Part shown: one piece after another, positions 17,301 through 25,285 of the stretch
How the letters are laid out: each line of letters begins with the position of its first letter
Numbering within the stretch: the first letter of the stretch is position 1
NCBI RefSeq assembly: GCF_013778455.1
Contig: NZ_JACEHE010000049.1
Coordinates: 1 to 43,094, forward strand
DNA: 43,094 nt
Direction: 5' to 3'
From: Streptomyces himalayensis subsp. himalayensis
Lineage (GTDB): Bacteria; Actinomycetota; Actinomycetes; Streptomycetales; Streptomycetaceae
Position numbers and translations under genes: made by a program
Notes under the pieces: generated by a model
Told to the model about the DNA's origin: nothing
The model's input: only the letters and a program-made list of their open reading frames with translations
Database searches by the model: none

Positions 17301-17697
17301 CCTGATGTCGCTGTTCTATGAGGCACTGGCCTCCGAACCGGCCTGGGACGCGGACACCGTCGCGGGCTCGCTGGCCGGTGCCCAGCGCCGGATGGCCTCG
17401 TGGACCGCCGCCGACCTGATCGACTGGGCGTGCTCCCGGCTGGAGTCGCCGGGACGGTCCGCCGACACCGACCGTCTGAGCTTCGCCGCACTGGCCTTCG
17501 CCCACCGCAGGGCGGGCAACCAAGGTGAGTACGACCGCTGGTCCGCCCACTCCGGCGGCGTCGAGGGGACGACACCGGAAAGCCAGGCCTCCGACTGGTG
17601 GGGGCAACGACACCTGGCCTCGGCTGGCGACGGCTACCTTCAGCGGGTGTTCCCCAGCGCCGCGGCATGGGGGGCCTTCGCCTTCTACGGCGCCTGA
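14311..17697 (+). CDS. TPR-CHAT protein (caspase-like protease)
   Basis: 1128 aa. The first two thirds are helical repeats of TPR type (for example LLAQGRLSEAQRVLLAVE, EGDLAAAEALLIRAE and AGAPDRALSVLSRSRHLAHA). A coiled-coil region (about 620-680) follows, and residues from about 700 form a CHAT domain. The caspase-like dyad is visible: His905 in VHLACHG and Cys955 in LSACSSG, followed by LVGLGRALLSAGARGLVVSMW. GGGGGAGGG precedes the ATG at 14311. CHAT proteins of this build act as proteases in bacterial conflict systems such as the Craspase and gasdermin-activating types. The neighbouring membrane protein and the bacteriocin-like export locus make a role in immunity or peptide-linked signalling plausible. 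Two small in-frame repeats lie within the CHAT part. Confidence 0.86.
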   Translation: MSDDAELAGLLEGLMYAHGLLAQGRLSEAQRVLLAVEAASAHVADVQLHFMLHRLLGQTARSEGRLADATAHYEKCREVADNEALRSAALEGLALTAAAEGRLKRAVRLFGDAAEAARAAGDSAGYAAVLQNHANIVTAHGLEGAEEPLRRALAVQGISASLRGVITDNLAHELARQGWLDEAAELAAQAARTLTDAGADLDAVKAWRHLADISRQAGREAESGTAFAHAHDLLKRIHDHVDVEHYGRLHDERVAQIEALTETHLREQISSEADLALEIGLNATMGRRLVDTAEQRFEEGDLAAAEALLIRAESHWEQLRAAHCMPQVWNLLGLVHLYAGAPDRALSVLSRSRHLAHALGDAMRECFALRHLAMVRSRFGLGEEEDLGLLLRARALSGFAARRRLAQVAPDLPDEALPDGGILIDGGVIDGKLAQICADYGAWELADTYSERALAAAERAEERFSHRLAVRLAVRLRILKETGRTEAAAETMERLAALGDRRPDDQTLMTAHTAIGWYRFETGERSPALLDHLVAACDAYEELRRRALDLGPLADFRTFLAPPYAEAVETALTLGHVAQAFDLVERAKGRSLLDAVRHTGSAAAVDSSDHGLLAREQELWQRQRALRAELSARPEGEDTEARVRRLIGWEQHLEEVRQELTGLWERLSAEYPEVRVHRMAEPITAAEAVRLLGRSGASALVEFWVGREALYAFVLEAGRTEPVLVSLGGHEALGRQQYADEVRALLAASSVEDQSAALDTIVRSPLHRAVRDVVEDAGGPGTPVLVVPHGLLHTVPLHLPSNVHLPSNAQERQPEPDRRSRPTRYLPSASLLRTGGGAWHRDGTVLAGGYPGTGSRKLTYYRGECAEVVDRLGGTAQFDEAATADWLETAVNSADRLSLVHLACHGMFDEQRPERSGLFLAGPAGPAGPATTEVVRTERLAAMDWTGALVTLSACSSGRHQVRQRDELVGLGRALLSAGARGLVVSMWPVVDRDAAILMSLFYEALASEPAWDADTVAGSLAGAQRRMASWTAADLIDWACSRLESPGRSADTDRLSFAALAFAHRRAGNQGEYDRWSAHSGGVEGTTPESQASDWWGQRHLASAGDGYLQRVFPSAAAWGAFAFYGA
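16701..16736 (+). repeat. 18-bp in-frame tandem duplication in the TPR-CHAT gene
   Basis: GCATCTGCCGTCGAACGT (16701-16718) is repeated at 16719-16736 with one change, giving LHLPSNVHLPSNAQ in the protein. Confidence 0.88.
17071..17100 (+). repeat. 9-bp triplication in the TPR-CHAT gene
   Basis: GCCGGACCC occurs three times in a row and then GCC, encoding AGPAGPAGPA between the catalytic His and Cys of the CHAT domain. Confidence 0.88.
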
Positions 17698-17749
17698 CCC
17701 CGAACTCACCGACGAGGGGCTCTTGTTGGAACGTGTGCGGAACCTTGCG

Positions 17750-17766
17750 CTTGTGTGGCGCACAAG
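17750..17766. promoter_or_regulatory. Inverted repeat upstream of the Tat-exported protein
   Basis: CTTGTG-tggcg-CACAAG, a 6-bp perfect inverted repeat with a 5-bp spacer, 62 bp before the ATG at 17829. The size is typical of a repressor site; the protein that would bind it is unknown. Confidence 0.45.
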
Positions 17767-17828
17767 AGAAGGTGTGGGCCGTTGAATCGTTCCAGACGAC
17801 CTACGCACCAGCAGGGAGCCCTCACCTC

Positions 17829-18551
17829 ATGACGCCTTCACGCAGAGCTTTCGCCGCTCTGGCCACCGGAGTTGCTCTGTCCGGACTCCTGCCGACGTCG
17901 ACCGCCGCGGCACGTCCGCGCCACGGACGCCGCATCGCTCACGACGACTTCCGTCACGGCCTCGGCAAGTGGGCGGTCGAGCTGGAGAGCGGCGGCAGCG
18001 TCACCGCCGAGCGCGGCGTGCTCGACATCGACGTGCCGGGCGGTGCGACAGTCTGGTTCAGGGAGAGACTTCAGGGCCCATACGTCCTCGAGTACACCGC
18101 GACGCCGATATCGGCAGGCGGTGCCAACGACCGAGTCTCCGACCTCAACAACTTCTGGAACGCGACCGACGTCCGCTCCCCCGACGACCTCTTCGCCACG
18201 CAGCGGGGCGGCACCCTCGCCGAGTACGACCACCTCACGACGTACTACGCGGGCTACGGCGCCAACTACAACACCACGACACGCCTGCGGCGCTATGTCG
18301 GTGAGCCGGGCGTCCGCCCGCTGATCCACGACTACACGGAGCCGCTGCTCGTCGCGAACGCGCCGAACCACGTGCGGATCGTCTCGGACGGCTCGACGGT
18401 GCAGTGGTGGAACAACGGCCGGCTGGTCTTCGACTACACGGACCCGGAGCCGTACACGAGCGGCCACTTCGCCTTCCGCACGGTATGGAGTCACTTCCGC
18501 GTCACCGGGTTCGCGGTGCGGCGGCCGCCGACGGCTGCTGCTGCTGCTTGA
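17829..18551 (+). CDS. Tat-exported DUF6250-like protein
   Basis: 240 aa. The N-terminus is a twin-arginine signal peptide: SRRAFAALATGVALSGLL ending near TSTAAA. The mature part is a beta-rich jelly-roll-like domain (DDFRHGLGKWAVELESGG, LNNFWNATD, VQWWNNGRLVFDY, HFAFRTVWSHFRVTGFAV) resembling DUF6250, found in secreted proteins near polysaccharide-degrading enzymes. AGGGAG precedes the ATG. The most likely role is carbohydrate binding or an accessory to cell-wall or plant polysaccharide breakdown; no catalytic residues can be named. It ends in a short alanine run and faces the nhaA gene. Confidence 0.72.
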   Translation: MTPSRRAFAALATGVALSGLLPTSTAAARPRHGRRIAHDDFRHGLGKWAVELESGGSVTAERGVLDIDVPGGATVWFRERLQGPYVLEYTATPISAGGANDRVSDLNNFWNATDVRSPDDLFATQRGGTLAEYDHLTTYYAGYGANYNTTTRLRRYVGEPGVRPLIHDYTEPLLVANAPNHVRIVSDGSTVQWWNNGRLVFDYTDPEPYTSGHFAFRTVWSHFRVTGFAVRRPPTAAAAA

Positions 18552-18582
18552 GCGCTGCGGCTCGAGCGGGCGGCGCAGCCCG

Positions 18583-20472
18583 TCACCCCGCCCTGAGCAC
18601 CGCGCGCGTCTTCGCCGCGCGTACGGCGGCGGAGAGGGCCTCGATGTCGTAGGCGCCCAGGTGGCGGCGGTCGTTGATGAAGAAGGTGGGTGTTCCGGAG
18701 ACGCCGCTCAGGTCCGCGGACTCGACGTCCTCCGCCACCCTGGCGGCCCCGGCACGCTCGCGCAGGGCCTGGCGGAAGAGCTCCGTGTCCAGGCCGAGCT
18801 GCTCCGCGTAACGCACGAGGTCGCGGACTTCCAGAGCGCCCTGATGGTCGAAGAGCAGGTCGTGCATCTCCCAGAAGGCGCCCTGCTGGGCCGCGCACTC
18901 AGCTGCCTCGGCGGCCAGCTGGGCATGCGGGTGGACGTCGGTCAGCGGCAGGTGCCGCCAGACGTACCGCACGGACGCGTGGCCGGCGAGGAGCTCGCGG
19001 ACGACCGGCTCGGCCTGCCCGCAGTAGGGGCACTCGAAGTCGCCGTACTCGACGATGGTCACCGGCGCCTCGGCGGGCCCCCGCACATGGTCGCGGTCCG
19101 GGTCGACCGGGACGGCGAGGTCGATCATCGTCTCGGCGGTGCCGAGCAGGGCCTGCGCCCGGCGGCGTGGCGGAAGGGCCCTGAGACCCAAGGCGACCAC
19201 CCAGGTGGCGGCGAAGGCGCCGACGACCGCGCTGAGGATGCCGATCTTCGCCTCCTCGAGCTGGTCGCCTTCGAAGGCGAGGGTGACGATCAGCAGGGAC
19301 ACCGTGAAGCCGACACCGGCGATCGTGCCGCCGCCCACCACGGACCCCCAGCCGACCTGCGGCCTCATACGGCCGCGGCTGAGGCGGTTGGCCAGCCACG
19401 CGGCGCCGACGATGCCGATCGGTTTGCCCAGCACGAAGCCGCACAGGATGCCCAGCGTCACCGGGGAGGAATAGGCGCGGGCCAGCAGGTCGCCGCTGAT
19501 GGCGATGCCCATGTTCGCCAGCGCGAACAACGGCACGATCACGTAGCTGGTCCAGGGGTGGTACATCTGCAACAGCCGGTCGTTGGGCGACATCGCCGAT
19601 CTGAGCCCCTGGCGTACCGACCGCTCGAGTTCGGGCGTCGGCTGCTCGCGGAAGGCCCGGAACAGGCCGGTGGCCCGCTCCAGCTCGCTGCGCGACGCAG
19701 GGTACGCGTACGTCAGCAGGCCGAGTGCCAGGCCCACCACGACCGGGTCCACGCCGGACTTCACCGCCGCCACCCAGGCGGCCGCGCCGAGAAGCGCGTA
19801 CGCCCAGCCGTGGCGCACCCCGGCCGCGCGCACCAGGAGGATCACGCCGAAGATGCCCAGGGCGGCGAGCAGCGCGGGCAGGTCGATGTCCTCACTGTAG
19901 AAGACCGCGATCACCACGAGCGCGAGGAAGTCGTCGACGACCGCCACCGTGAGGATGAAGGTGCGCAGGCGGTCCGGGAACCGCGAACCGAGCAGGGCGA
20001 GCATGCCGAGGGCGAACGCGGTGTCCGTGGACATCGCGGCGCCCCAGCCGTGTACCGAGGAGCGGCCGGCGTTGATGGCGAGGTAGATCACGATCGGCAC
20101 GATCATGCCGCACAGTCCCGCGATCGCCGGCAGCGACAGCGCCCGCCGGTCACGCAGCTCCCCCATGTCGAACTCGCGGCGCGCCTCCAACCCGACGACG
20201 AAGAAGAACAACGTCATCAGCCCGGCGTTCACCCACTCCCGCAGCGGCAGCGCAACGCCCTGGTCCCCGACCGTGATCGACAGCCGGGTGTGCCAGAAGC
20301 TCTCGTACGAGGTGTGCGCGATGTTGGCCCACACGAGGGCGACAAGGGTGGCGGCGACCAGCACCACGGCGCTGCCGGTCTCCGTCCTCAGGAAGTCGCG
20401 CAGCGGGGTTCTCTCGCTGCCTCGGATGGAGATGCGCCCGTTGGAGGACGCGGGAGCCGCGGAGTCCGTCAT
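18583..20472 (-). CDS. nhaA: NhaA Na+/H+ antiporter fused to a thioredoxin-like domain
   Basis: 629 aa. Residues 1 to about 420 are an NhaA antiporter: MTLFFFVVGLEARREF, Asp150 in STDTAFALG and the ion-binding pair Asp180-Asp181 in AVVDDFLALV, and FALANMGIAI. From about residue 450 there is a DsbA/thioredoxin-like domain with Cys481-Pro-Tyr-Cys484 (YGDFECPYCG) and a cis-Pro region GVSGTPTFFIN. The fusion is known in actinobacteria. The antiporter would export Na+ in exchange for protons. The DsbA part would face one side of the membrane and could sense or tune redox state (inference). The start is ATG 20472. It is divergent from the nucleotidyltransferase gene, 96 bp away. Confidence 0.9.
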   Translation of the reverse strand: MTDSAAPASSNGRISIRGSERTPLRDFLRTETGSAVVLVAATLVALVWANIAHTSYESFWHTRLSITVGDQGVALPLREWVNAGLMTLFFFVVGLEARREFDMGELRDRRALSLPAIAGLCGMIVPIVIYLAINAGRSSVHGWGAAMSTDTAFALGMLALLGSRFPDRLRTFILTVAVVDDFLALVVIAVFYSEDIDLPALLAALGIFGVILLVRAAGVRHGWAYALLGAAAWVAAVKSGVDPVVVGLALGLLTYAYPASRSELERATGLFRAFREQPTPELERSVRQGLRSAMSPNDRLLQMYHPWTSYVIVPLFALANMGIAISGDLLARAYSSPVTLGILCGFVLGKPIGIVGAAWLANRLSRGRMRPQVGWGSVVGGGTIAGVGFTVSLLIVTLAFEGDQLEEAKIGILSAVVGAFAATWVVALGLRALPPRRRAQALLGTAETMIDLAVPVDPDRDHVRGPAEAPVTIVEYGDFECPYCGQAEPVVRELLAGHASVRYVWRHLPLTDVHPHAQLAAEAAECAAQQGAFWEMHDLLFDHQGALEVRDLVRYAEQLGLDTELFRQALRERAGAARVAEDVESADLSGVSGTPTFFINDRRHLGAYDIEALSAAVRAAKTRAVLRAG

Positions 20473-20568
20473 CCGGGCATTGTCCCTCGCGTCCCCGGCA
20501 GGGCGCTTCCCGGGCACGAGAACAAATCCGCGTGCCCCGGCCTGTGCGCTCCGCGAAGATGACGAGGC

Positions 20569-21273
20569 ATGACCAGACTCGGACCCGTGGAAGCCGCACG
20601 CCGGATCGCGCGACAGCGCCACCCGGAGGCCCTGGCCGCCTTCGTCTGCGGAAGCGTGCTCACCGAGCACCGCACCGCGTACTCGGACCTCGACCTCGTG
20701 GTGATGCTGGACGGCGCGCCCGCCCCCTACCGCAGCAGCTTCGTCGCAGCCGGCTGGCCGGTGGAGATGTTCGTGCACACCGACGAGACCTGGCATGACT
20801 TCGTGGAGCGCGAGACGGCCGGTCGAAGCTCGCCGCTGCTCTTCATGTGCGCCCACGGTGAGTTGCTCCTCGACCACGACGGCTCGGGCGTCCGGCTCGC
20901 CGCGGAGGCCAGGGAGCGGCTCGCGGCCGGCCCACCGCCGGCCACCCCGGAGGAGCTGGAGCACCGCCGGTACGTCCTGACTGATCTTCTCGATGATCTT
21001 GCCGGCTGCGCCGATCCGGCCGAACGCCTCTTCATCGTCACGGCGCTGGCGCAGCGCGCCGCCGAACTGGCGCTGCTCGTCCGCGGGCGCTGGCTCGGCG
21101 GCGGGAAGTGGCTGGCCCGCCGCCTGCAGGCCGCCGAGCCCGGCCTCGCCGACCGCCTTGATCCGGCGGTGCGCGACGCTCTCGAGGCCCGCCCCGAGGC
21201 GCTGGTCGCGCTGGTCGACGAGGTGCTGGGAAGCGCGGGCGGGCGCTTGTGGGACGGGTTCGAGGTCGCCTGA
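20569..21273 (+). CDS. Nucleotidyltransferase-fold protein
   Basis: 234 aa. The polymerase-beta-type nucleotidyltransferase signature is present: Gly28-Ser29 followed by Asp40 and Asp42 (YSDLDLVVML). The rest is helical, with a C-terminal region like kanamycin nucleotidyltransferase or DUF4037-type proteins. Such enzymes transfer a nucleotide to a small molecule or protein. No HEPN or antitoxin partner is adjacent, so a MNT-HEPN toxin-antitoxin pair is unlikely. The substrate is unknown. Confidence 0.72.
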   Translation: MTRLGPVEAARRIARQRHPEALAAFVCGSVLTEHRTAYSDLDLVVMLDGAPAPYRSSFVAAGWPVEMFVHTDETWHDFVERETAGRSSPLLFMCAHGELLLDHDGSGVRLAAEARERLAAGPPPATPEELEHRRYVLTDLLDDLAGCADPAERLFIVTALAQRAAELALLVRGRWLGGGKWLARRLQAAEPGLADRLDPAVRDALEARPEALVALVDEVLGSAGGRLWDGFEVA

Positions 21274-21474
21274 CACCGGGCGTGTCTCGGCGAGCTGGGA
21301 TGGCTGGGCGACATGGGTTGGGGTCGCTGGCGGCCTGGGGCATGGGTGGCTACGAGACAGCCGGTTTTCCGTCGCCGCCAGCCCTCGCGCCCCACAGCCG
21401 GCCCACATCCACCGCCCTACGGGCCAGGGCCCTCGTATACGCAGCCACCGTCGGCTGATAGACACGGAACCGCC

Positions 21475-21552
21475 GGCCGCCGGAACCGCCGACCGCCCGA
21501 CGTAAGGAGAACCGGCCGCCGGAACCGCCGACCGCCCCACGCAAGGAGAACC
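21475..21552 (+). repeat. 39-bp tandem duplication including a ribosome-binding site
   Basis: Units 21475-21513 and 21514-21552 match except at two positions, and each contains AAGGAGAACC. Only the second copy is followed by the start codon (GTG 21554). The remaining gap 21274-21474 shows no gene. Confidence 0.88.
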
Positions 21553-21553
21553 C

Positions 21554-22729
21554 GTGCAACCCCTCCGCGGACTGACCGTCGTGTCCCTCGAGCAGGCCAT
21601 CGCGGGGCCGTACGCCAGCCGGCAGCTCGCTGACCTCGGGGCCCGCGTCATCAAGGTCGAGCGGCCGGTGACAGGCGACTTCGCGCGCCATTACGACACC
21701 CGCGTCAAGGGCCTGAGCTCGCACTTCGTCTGGGTCAACCGCAACAAGGAGTCGCTCACCCTCGACATCAAGGAGCCCCGCGGCCTGGCTGTCCTGCGCC
21801 GGCTGCTCTCGACCGCCGACGTCTTCCTCCAGAACCTGGCACCGGGCGCGACCGCCCGCATGGGCCTGAGCGCCGCCGAGCTGCAGGCGGCTCACCCCCG
21901 GCTGATCGTGTGCGACATCTCCGGGTACGGGCAGGGCGGCCCGTACGAGTCGATGAAGGCGTACGACGCGCTGGTGCAGAGCGAGGCGGGGCTGCTGTCC
22001 GTCACCGGGACCGGCGACGAGATGGCCAAGGTCGGGATCGCCGTCTCCGACATCGCCGCGGGGATGTACGCCTACAGCTCGATCCTCGCCGCGCTCCTCG
22101 AACGAGCGTCGACCGGCAAGGGTTCACATGTCGATGTGTCGATGCTCGAGGCGACCGTCGAGTGGATGGGCTTCCCCCTGTACTACGCCTACGACGGTGC
22201 CGAGCCGCCGCCGCGCGCCGGTGCGGCCCACGCGACGATCTACCCCTACGGCCCGTTCGAGGCGGGCGACGGCAAGGTCGTCATGATGAGCATCCAGAAC
22301 GAGCGGGAGTGGCGGGGCTTCTGCGACCGGTTCCTCGGCCGGCCCGAACTCGCCGACCACCCCGACTACACGGGCAACGCGAAACGCAACGCCCACCGTG
22401 AGGCGCTCGGCCGGATCATCACCGAGCGTTTCGCGACACTGACCGGCGACGAGGCGAGCACGCTCCTCGAAGCCGTCCCCGTCGCGCATGCCCGCGTCAA
22501 CACCCTGGCCGATGTGTGGAACCATCCCCAGCTCGCCGCCCGCGGCCGGTGGCACGAGATCGCCTCACCGGCCGGGCCCCTCCCGGCGCTGGCCCCTCCG
22601 GGGCTTGTCGACCCCTCCCCACGCATGGACCCTGTCCCGGACGTGGGCGAGCACACGGCGAAGATCCTCGCCGAACTCGGCGTCCCGGAGGAGGAGGCGG
22701 ATGCCCTGCGCCGGGACGGGGTGGTGTGA
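21554..22729 (+). CDS. CaiB/BaiF family (type III) CoA-transferase
   Basis: 391 aa. It belongs to family III CoA-transferases, which move CoA between carboxylic acids through an aspartyl-CoA intermediate. Conserved features: LSLEQAIAGPYASR-like N-terminus (VVSLEQAIAGPYASRQLADL), ARVIKVERP, the NRNKESLTLDIK stretch, DISGYGQGGPY and the likely catalytic Asp166 in AVSDIAAGMYAY. GTG 21554 follows the second copy of the duplicated AAGGAG. It stands alone and is convergent with the trimethylamine operon, ending 26 bp from it. The acid substrate cannot be deduced. Confidence 0.88.
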   Translation: MQPLRGLTVVSLEQAIAGPYASRQLADLGARVIKVERPVTGDFARHYDTRVKGLSSHFVWVNRNKESLTLDIKEPRGLAVLRRLLSTADVFLQNLAPGATARMGLSAAELQAAHPRLIVCDISGYGQGGPYESMKAYDALVQSEAGLLSVTGTGDEMAKVGIAVSDIAAGMYAYSSILAALLERASTGKGSHVDVSMLEATVEWMGFPLYYAYDGAEPPPRAGAAHATIYPYGPFEAGDGKVVMMSIQNEREWRGFCDRFLGRPELADHPDYTGNAKRNAHREALGRIITERFATLTGDEASTLLEAVPVAHARVNTLADVWNHPQLAARGRWHEIASPAGPLPALAPPGLVDPSPRMDPVPDVGEHTAKILAELGVPEEEADALRRDGVV

Positions 22730-22755
22730 CCGCCGACACCGCGGCTTGTGGTGGC

Positions 22756-23961
22756 TCAGCGCATCTCGCCCGCTCCGATGTACGGGTATGGGCTGACGAG
22801 TGGCTGCTGTTCGGCGAATCGGCTGAGCCGGAAGTCGCCATCCGGGACGGCCGGGTCGTTCGAGCGGCCGTCCATGACTAGGTCGGCGAGCAGTTCTCCC
22901 ACGGCCGGTGAGATCTTGAAGCCGTGGCCGCTGAAACCGGCGGCGACGATGAGTCCGTCGATGCCGGTGGGGCCGATGACCGGGTTGAAGTCGGGGGTCA
23001 CGTCGTAGCAGCCCGCGTAGGTGCTGGACACGGAGGCGTCCGGCAGGCCGGGCAGGCGATGCGCGATCTTGGTGACCGCGGCCTCGAGGAAGTCCGGGTC
23101 GGCGTGGTTGGCGTAGCGGTCGGGATCGGCTGGTTCGGGCCGGCTCAGATCGCTGTTGCCGAAGAGGAGTTCCCCTGCGGTCTCGGCCCGGATGTACTGC
23201 AGCGACACCAGGTCGGAGAAGACCGGGACCTTGGCGGCGTCGAAGCGGGGGTCCACCCCGTGGCCTGGGGATATGAGCACGATCTGCTCGCGGTGCACAG
23301 TGATGGGCAGGTCGACACCCAGTGGCGCGAGCAGCCCCACCGACCACGGCCCGGCCGCGACCACCACCGAGCGGGTGGCGATCTCCTCCCCATCCTCGAG
23401 CCTGACCCCGCGCACTCCCCCCGAGTCGGTGAGGATCTCGGCCACCGCGGTCCCCTGCCGGATCCGTACGCCGTTCCGGCGGGCCGCCGCGGCGAAGGCC
23501 TGGGCCGTCCGGTACGCATCCCCGTACCCGCCCCGGGGCTCCCAGCCGAACGCCGCGAAGTCCCCCAGTTCGGCGACGGGCCACAGCTCGGCGACCTCGT
23601 CGCGGGAGATCGTCATCGTCTCGATGCCGAGGGCGCGCTGCGCCTTGAGGCTGGCCTCCAGCGCGTCGGCGTTCTGCTCGCCGACGCCGACCACATAGCC
23701 GGTCTGGTGGAAGCCGATGTCCTCGCCGAGGACGTCCTCGGCGTTCTCGAAGAGGTGCAGGCCCTTCCAGGCCATCGCCGCCAGCGAGGGCACGCCGTAG
23801 TGGCAGCGCACCACTCCGCTGGACTTGCCGGTCCCGCCGGAACCCACGGTGTCGCGCTCGCAGACGACGACGTCCGTGAAGCCGCGTCGGGCCAGCGCCC
23901 AGGCCGTGGCGGCTCCTTCTATGCCGCCGCCGACGATGACCACATCAGCGGTGCCCGTCAC
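22756..23961 (-). CDS. FAD-dependent amine oxidoreductase, SoxB/MgdA-like
   Basis: 401-aa flavoprotein of the D-amino-acid/sarcosine oxidase fold. It has a dinucleotide-binding motif VVIVGGGIEGAATAWALARRG near the N-terminus and a sarcosine-oxidase-beta-like C-terminus (GCYDVTPDFNPVIGP, AAGFSGHGFKISPAVGELLAD). It is the last gene of the amine operon, starting at GTG 23961 in a GTGA overlap with mgsC. It is therefore the best candidate for oxidising N-methylglutamate to glutamate and formaldehyde. Known N-methylglutamate dehydrogenases have four subunits (MgdABCD); only a beta-like protein is here. Sarcosine or another N-methyl amino acid as substrate is the main alternative. Confidence 0.82.
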   Translation of the reverse strand: MTGTADVVIVGGGIEGAATAWALARRGFTDVVVCERDTVGSGGTGKSSGVVRCHYGVPSLAAMAWKGLHLFENAEDVLGEDIGFHQTGYVVGVGEQNADALEASLKAQRALGIETMTISRDEVAELWPVAELGDFAAFGWEPRGGYGDAYRTAQAFAAAARRNGVRIRQGTAVAEILTDSGGVRGVRLEDGEEIATRSVVVAAGPWSVGLLAPLGVDLPITVHREQIVLISPGHGVDPRFDAAKVPVFSDLVSLQYIRAETAGELLFGNSDLSRPEPADPDRYANHADPDFLEAAVTKIAHRLPGLPDASVSSTYAGCYDVTPDFNPVIGPTGIDGLIVAAGFSGHGFKISPAVGELLADLVMDGRSNDPAVPDGDFRLSRFAEQQPLVSPYPYIGAGEMR

Positions 23962-25271
23962 AGCCCACCCCCGGGGATCCAGGACGTACCGGCCAGCGGC
24001 ACCCGCGCCATCGCCGCCGCCTCGATCGTCAGCGCCACCAGATCCTCCGGCTCGAGGTGGCGCAGATGCGCCTTGCCGCAGGCGCGGGCCAGGGTCTGCG
24101 CCTCCATCGTGAGGACGCGCAGGTAGTTGGCGATACGGCGGCCGCCCTCCACCGGATCGAGTCGCGCGGCCAGTTCGGGGTCCTGCGTGGTGATGCCGGC
24201 CGGGTCGCGGCCGTCCTGGAAGTCGTCGTAGAACCCGGCCGCGGAGCCGAGCTGCTCGTACTCCCCCGCGTACCGCGGATGGTTGTCGCCCAGCGCGATG
24301 AGCGCGGCGGTGCCGATAGCGACGGCGTCTGCGCCGAGCGCCATCGCCTTCGCCACGTCGGCGCCGGTGCGGATGCCGCCGGAGACGATCAGTTGGACCT
24401 TGCGGTGCAGGCCGAGTTCCTGAAGGGCCTGGACGGCCTGCGGGATCGCGGCCAGCGTGGGGATGCCGACGTGTTCGATGAACACGTCCTGGGTTGCGGC
24501 GGTGCCTCCCTGCATGCCGTCGACCACAACCACGTCCGCACCCGCCGCGACGGCGAGCTTCACGTCGTAGTACGTCCGTGTGGCGCCGACCTTGACGTAG
24601 ACCGGCTTCTCCCAGTCGGTGATCTCGCGCAGTTCGAGGATCTTGATGGCGAGGTCGTCGGGGCCGGTCCAGTCGGGGTGGCGGCAGGCGCTGCGCTGGT
24701 CGATGCCGGGCGGGAGAGTCCGCATCCCGGCCACCCGGTCGCTGATCTTCTGGCCGAGGAGCATGCCTCCGCCGCCGGGCTTGGCGCCCTGGCCGAGCAC
24801 GATCTCGATGGCGTCGGCCTTGAGGAGGTCCTCGAGGTTCATGCCGTAGCGCGACGGAAGGTACTGGTAGACGAGGTGCTTGGACTGGCCGCGCTCCTCC
24901 GGCGTCATGCCGCCGTCGCCCGTGGTCGTGGACGTACCGACCTCGCTGGCACCGCGCCCCAGCGCCTCCTTGGCCTGTGCTGAGAGCGCTCCGAAGCTCA
25001 TGCCGGCGATGGTGACGGGGATGTCGAGGTGGAGGGGGAAGGCGGCGTTGCGGTCGCCCAGCACGACGTCCGTGCCGCACTTCTCGCGGTAGCCCTCCAG
25101 CGGGTAGCGGGACATGCTCGCGCCGAGGAACAGCAGGTCGTCGAAGTGCGGGAGCGGCCGCTTGGCGCCCCAGCCGCGGATGTCGTACACGCCGGTCTCG
25201 GCGGCACGCTGGATCGCGGCGATGGCGGCCCGGTCGAAGGTGGCGGACTCCCGCAGATGTTCGGTGGTCAT
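23958..25271 (-). CDS. mgsC: N-methylglutamate synthase subunit C-like (FMN glutamate-synthase domain)
   Basis: 437 aa corresponding to the FMN-binding central domain of glutamate synthase. Recognisable stretches are ITIAGMSFGALSAQ-like (VTIAGMSFGALSAQAKEALG), TTTGDGGMTPEE, YLPSRYGMN, GQGAKPGGGGMLLGQKI, PVYVKVGA, VVVDGMQGGTAATQDVF and LIVSGGIRTGADVAKAMALG. As a separate polypeptide flanked by GXGXG and class II glutaminase-like genes, this is the MgsC/GlxD arrangement. The predicted reaction combines gamma-glutamylmethylamide and 2-oxoglutarate to N-methylglutamate and glutamate. AGGAGG precedes the ATG. An ordinary split glutamate synthase is the alternative, but the operon context favours methylamine metabolism. 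Confidence 0.86.
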   Translation of the reverse strand: MTTEHLRESATFDRAAIAAIQRAAETGVYDIRGWGAKRPLPHFDDLLFLGASMSRYPLEGYREKCGTDVVLGDRNAAFPLHLDIPVTIAGMSFGALSAQAKEALGRGASEVGTSTTTGDGGMTPEERGQSKHLVYQYLPSRYGMNLEDLLKADAIEIVLGQGAKPGGGGMLLGQKISDRVAGMRTLPPGIDQRSACRHPDWTGPDDLAIKILELREITDWEKPVYVKVGATRTYYDVKLAVAAGADVVVVDGMQGGTAATQDVFIEHVGIPTLAAIPQAVQALQELGLHRKVQLIVSGGIRTGADVAKAMALGADAVAIGTAALIALGDNHPRYAGEYEQLGSAAGFYDDFQDGRDPAGITTQDPELAARLDPVEGGRRIANYLRVLTMEAQTLARACGKAHLRHLEPEDLVALTIEAAAMARVPLAGTSWIPGGGL

Positions 25272-25285
25272 GGCAGAAGTCCTCC

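Noticed and set aside
20569..21273. MNT-HEPN toxin-antitoxin pair
   Set aside because: The nucleotidyltransferase-fold protein has no HEPN partner gene beside it and is longer than typical MNT antitoxins.
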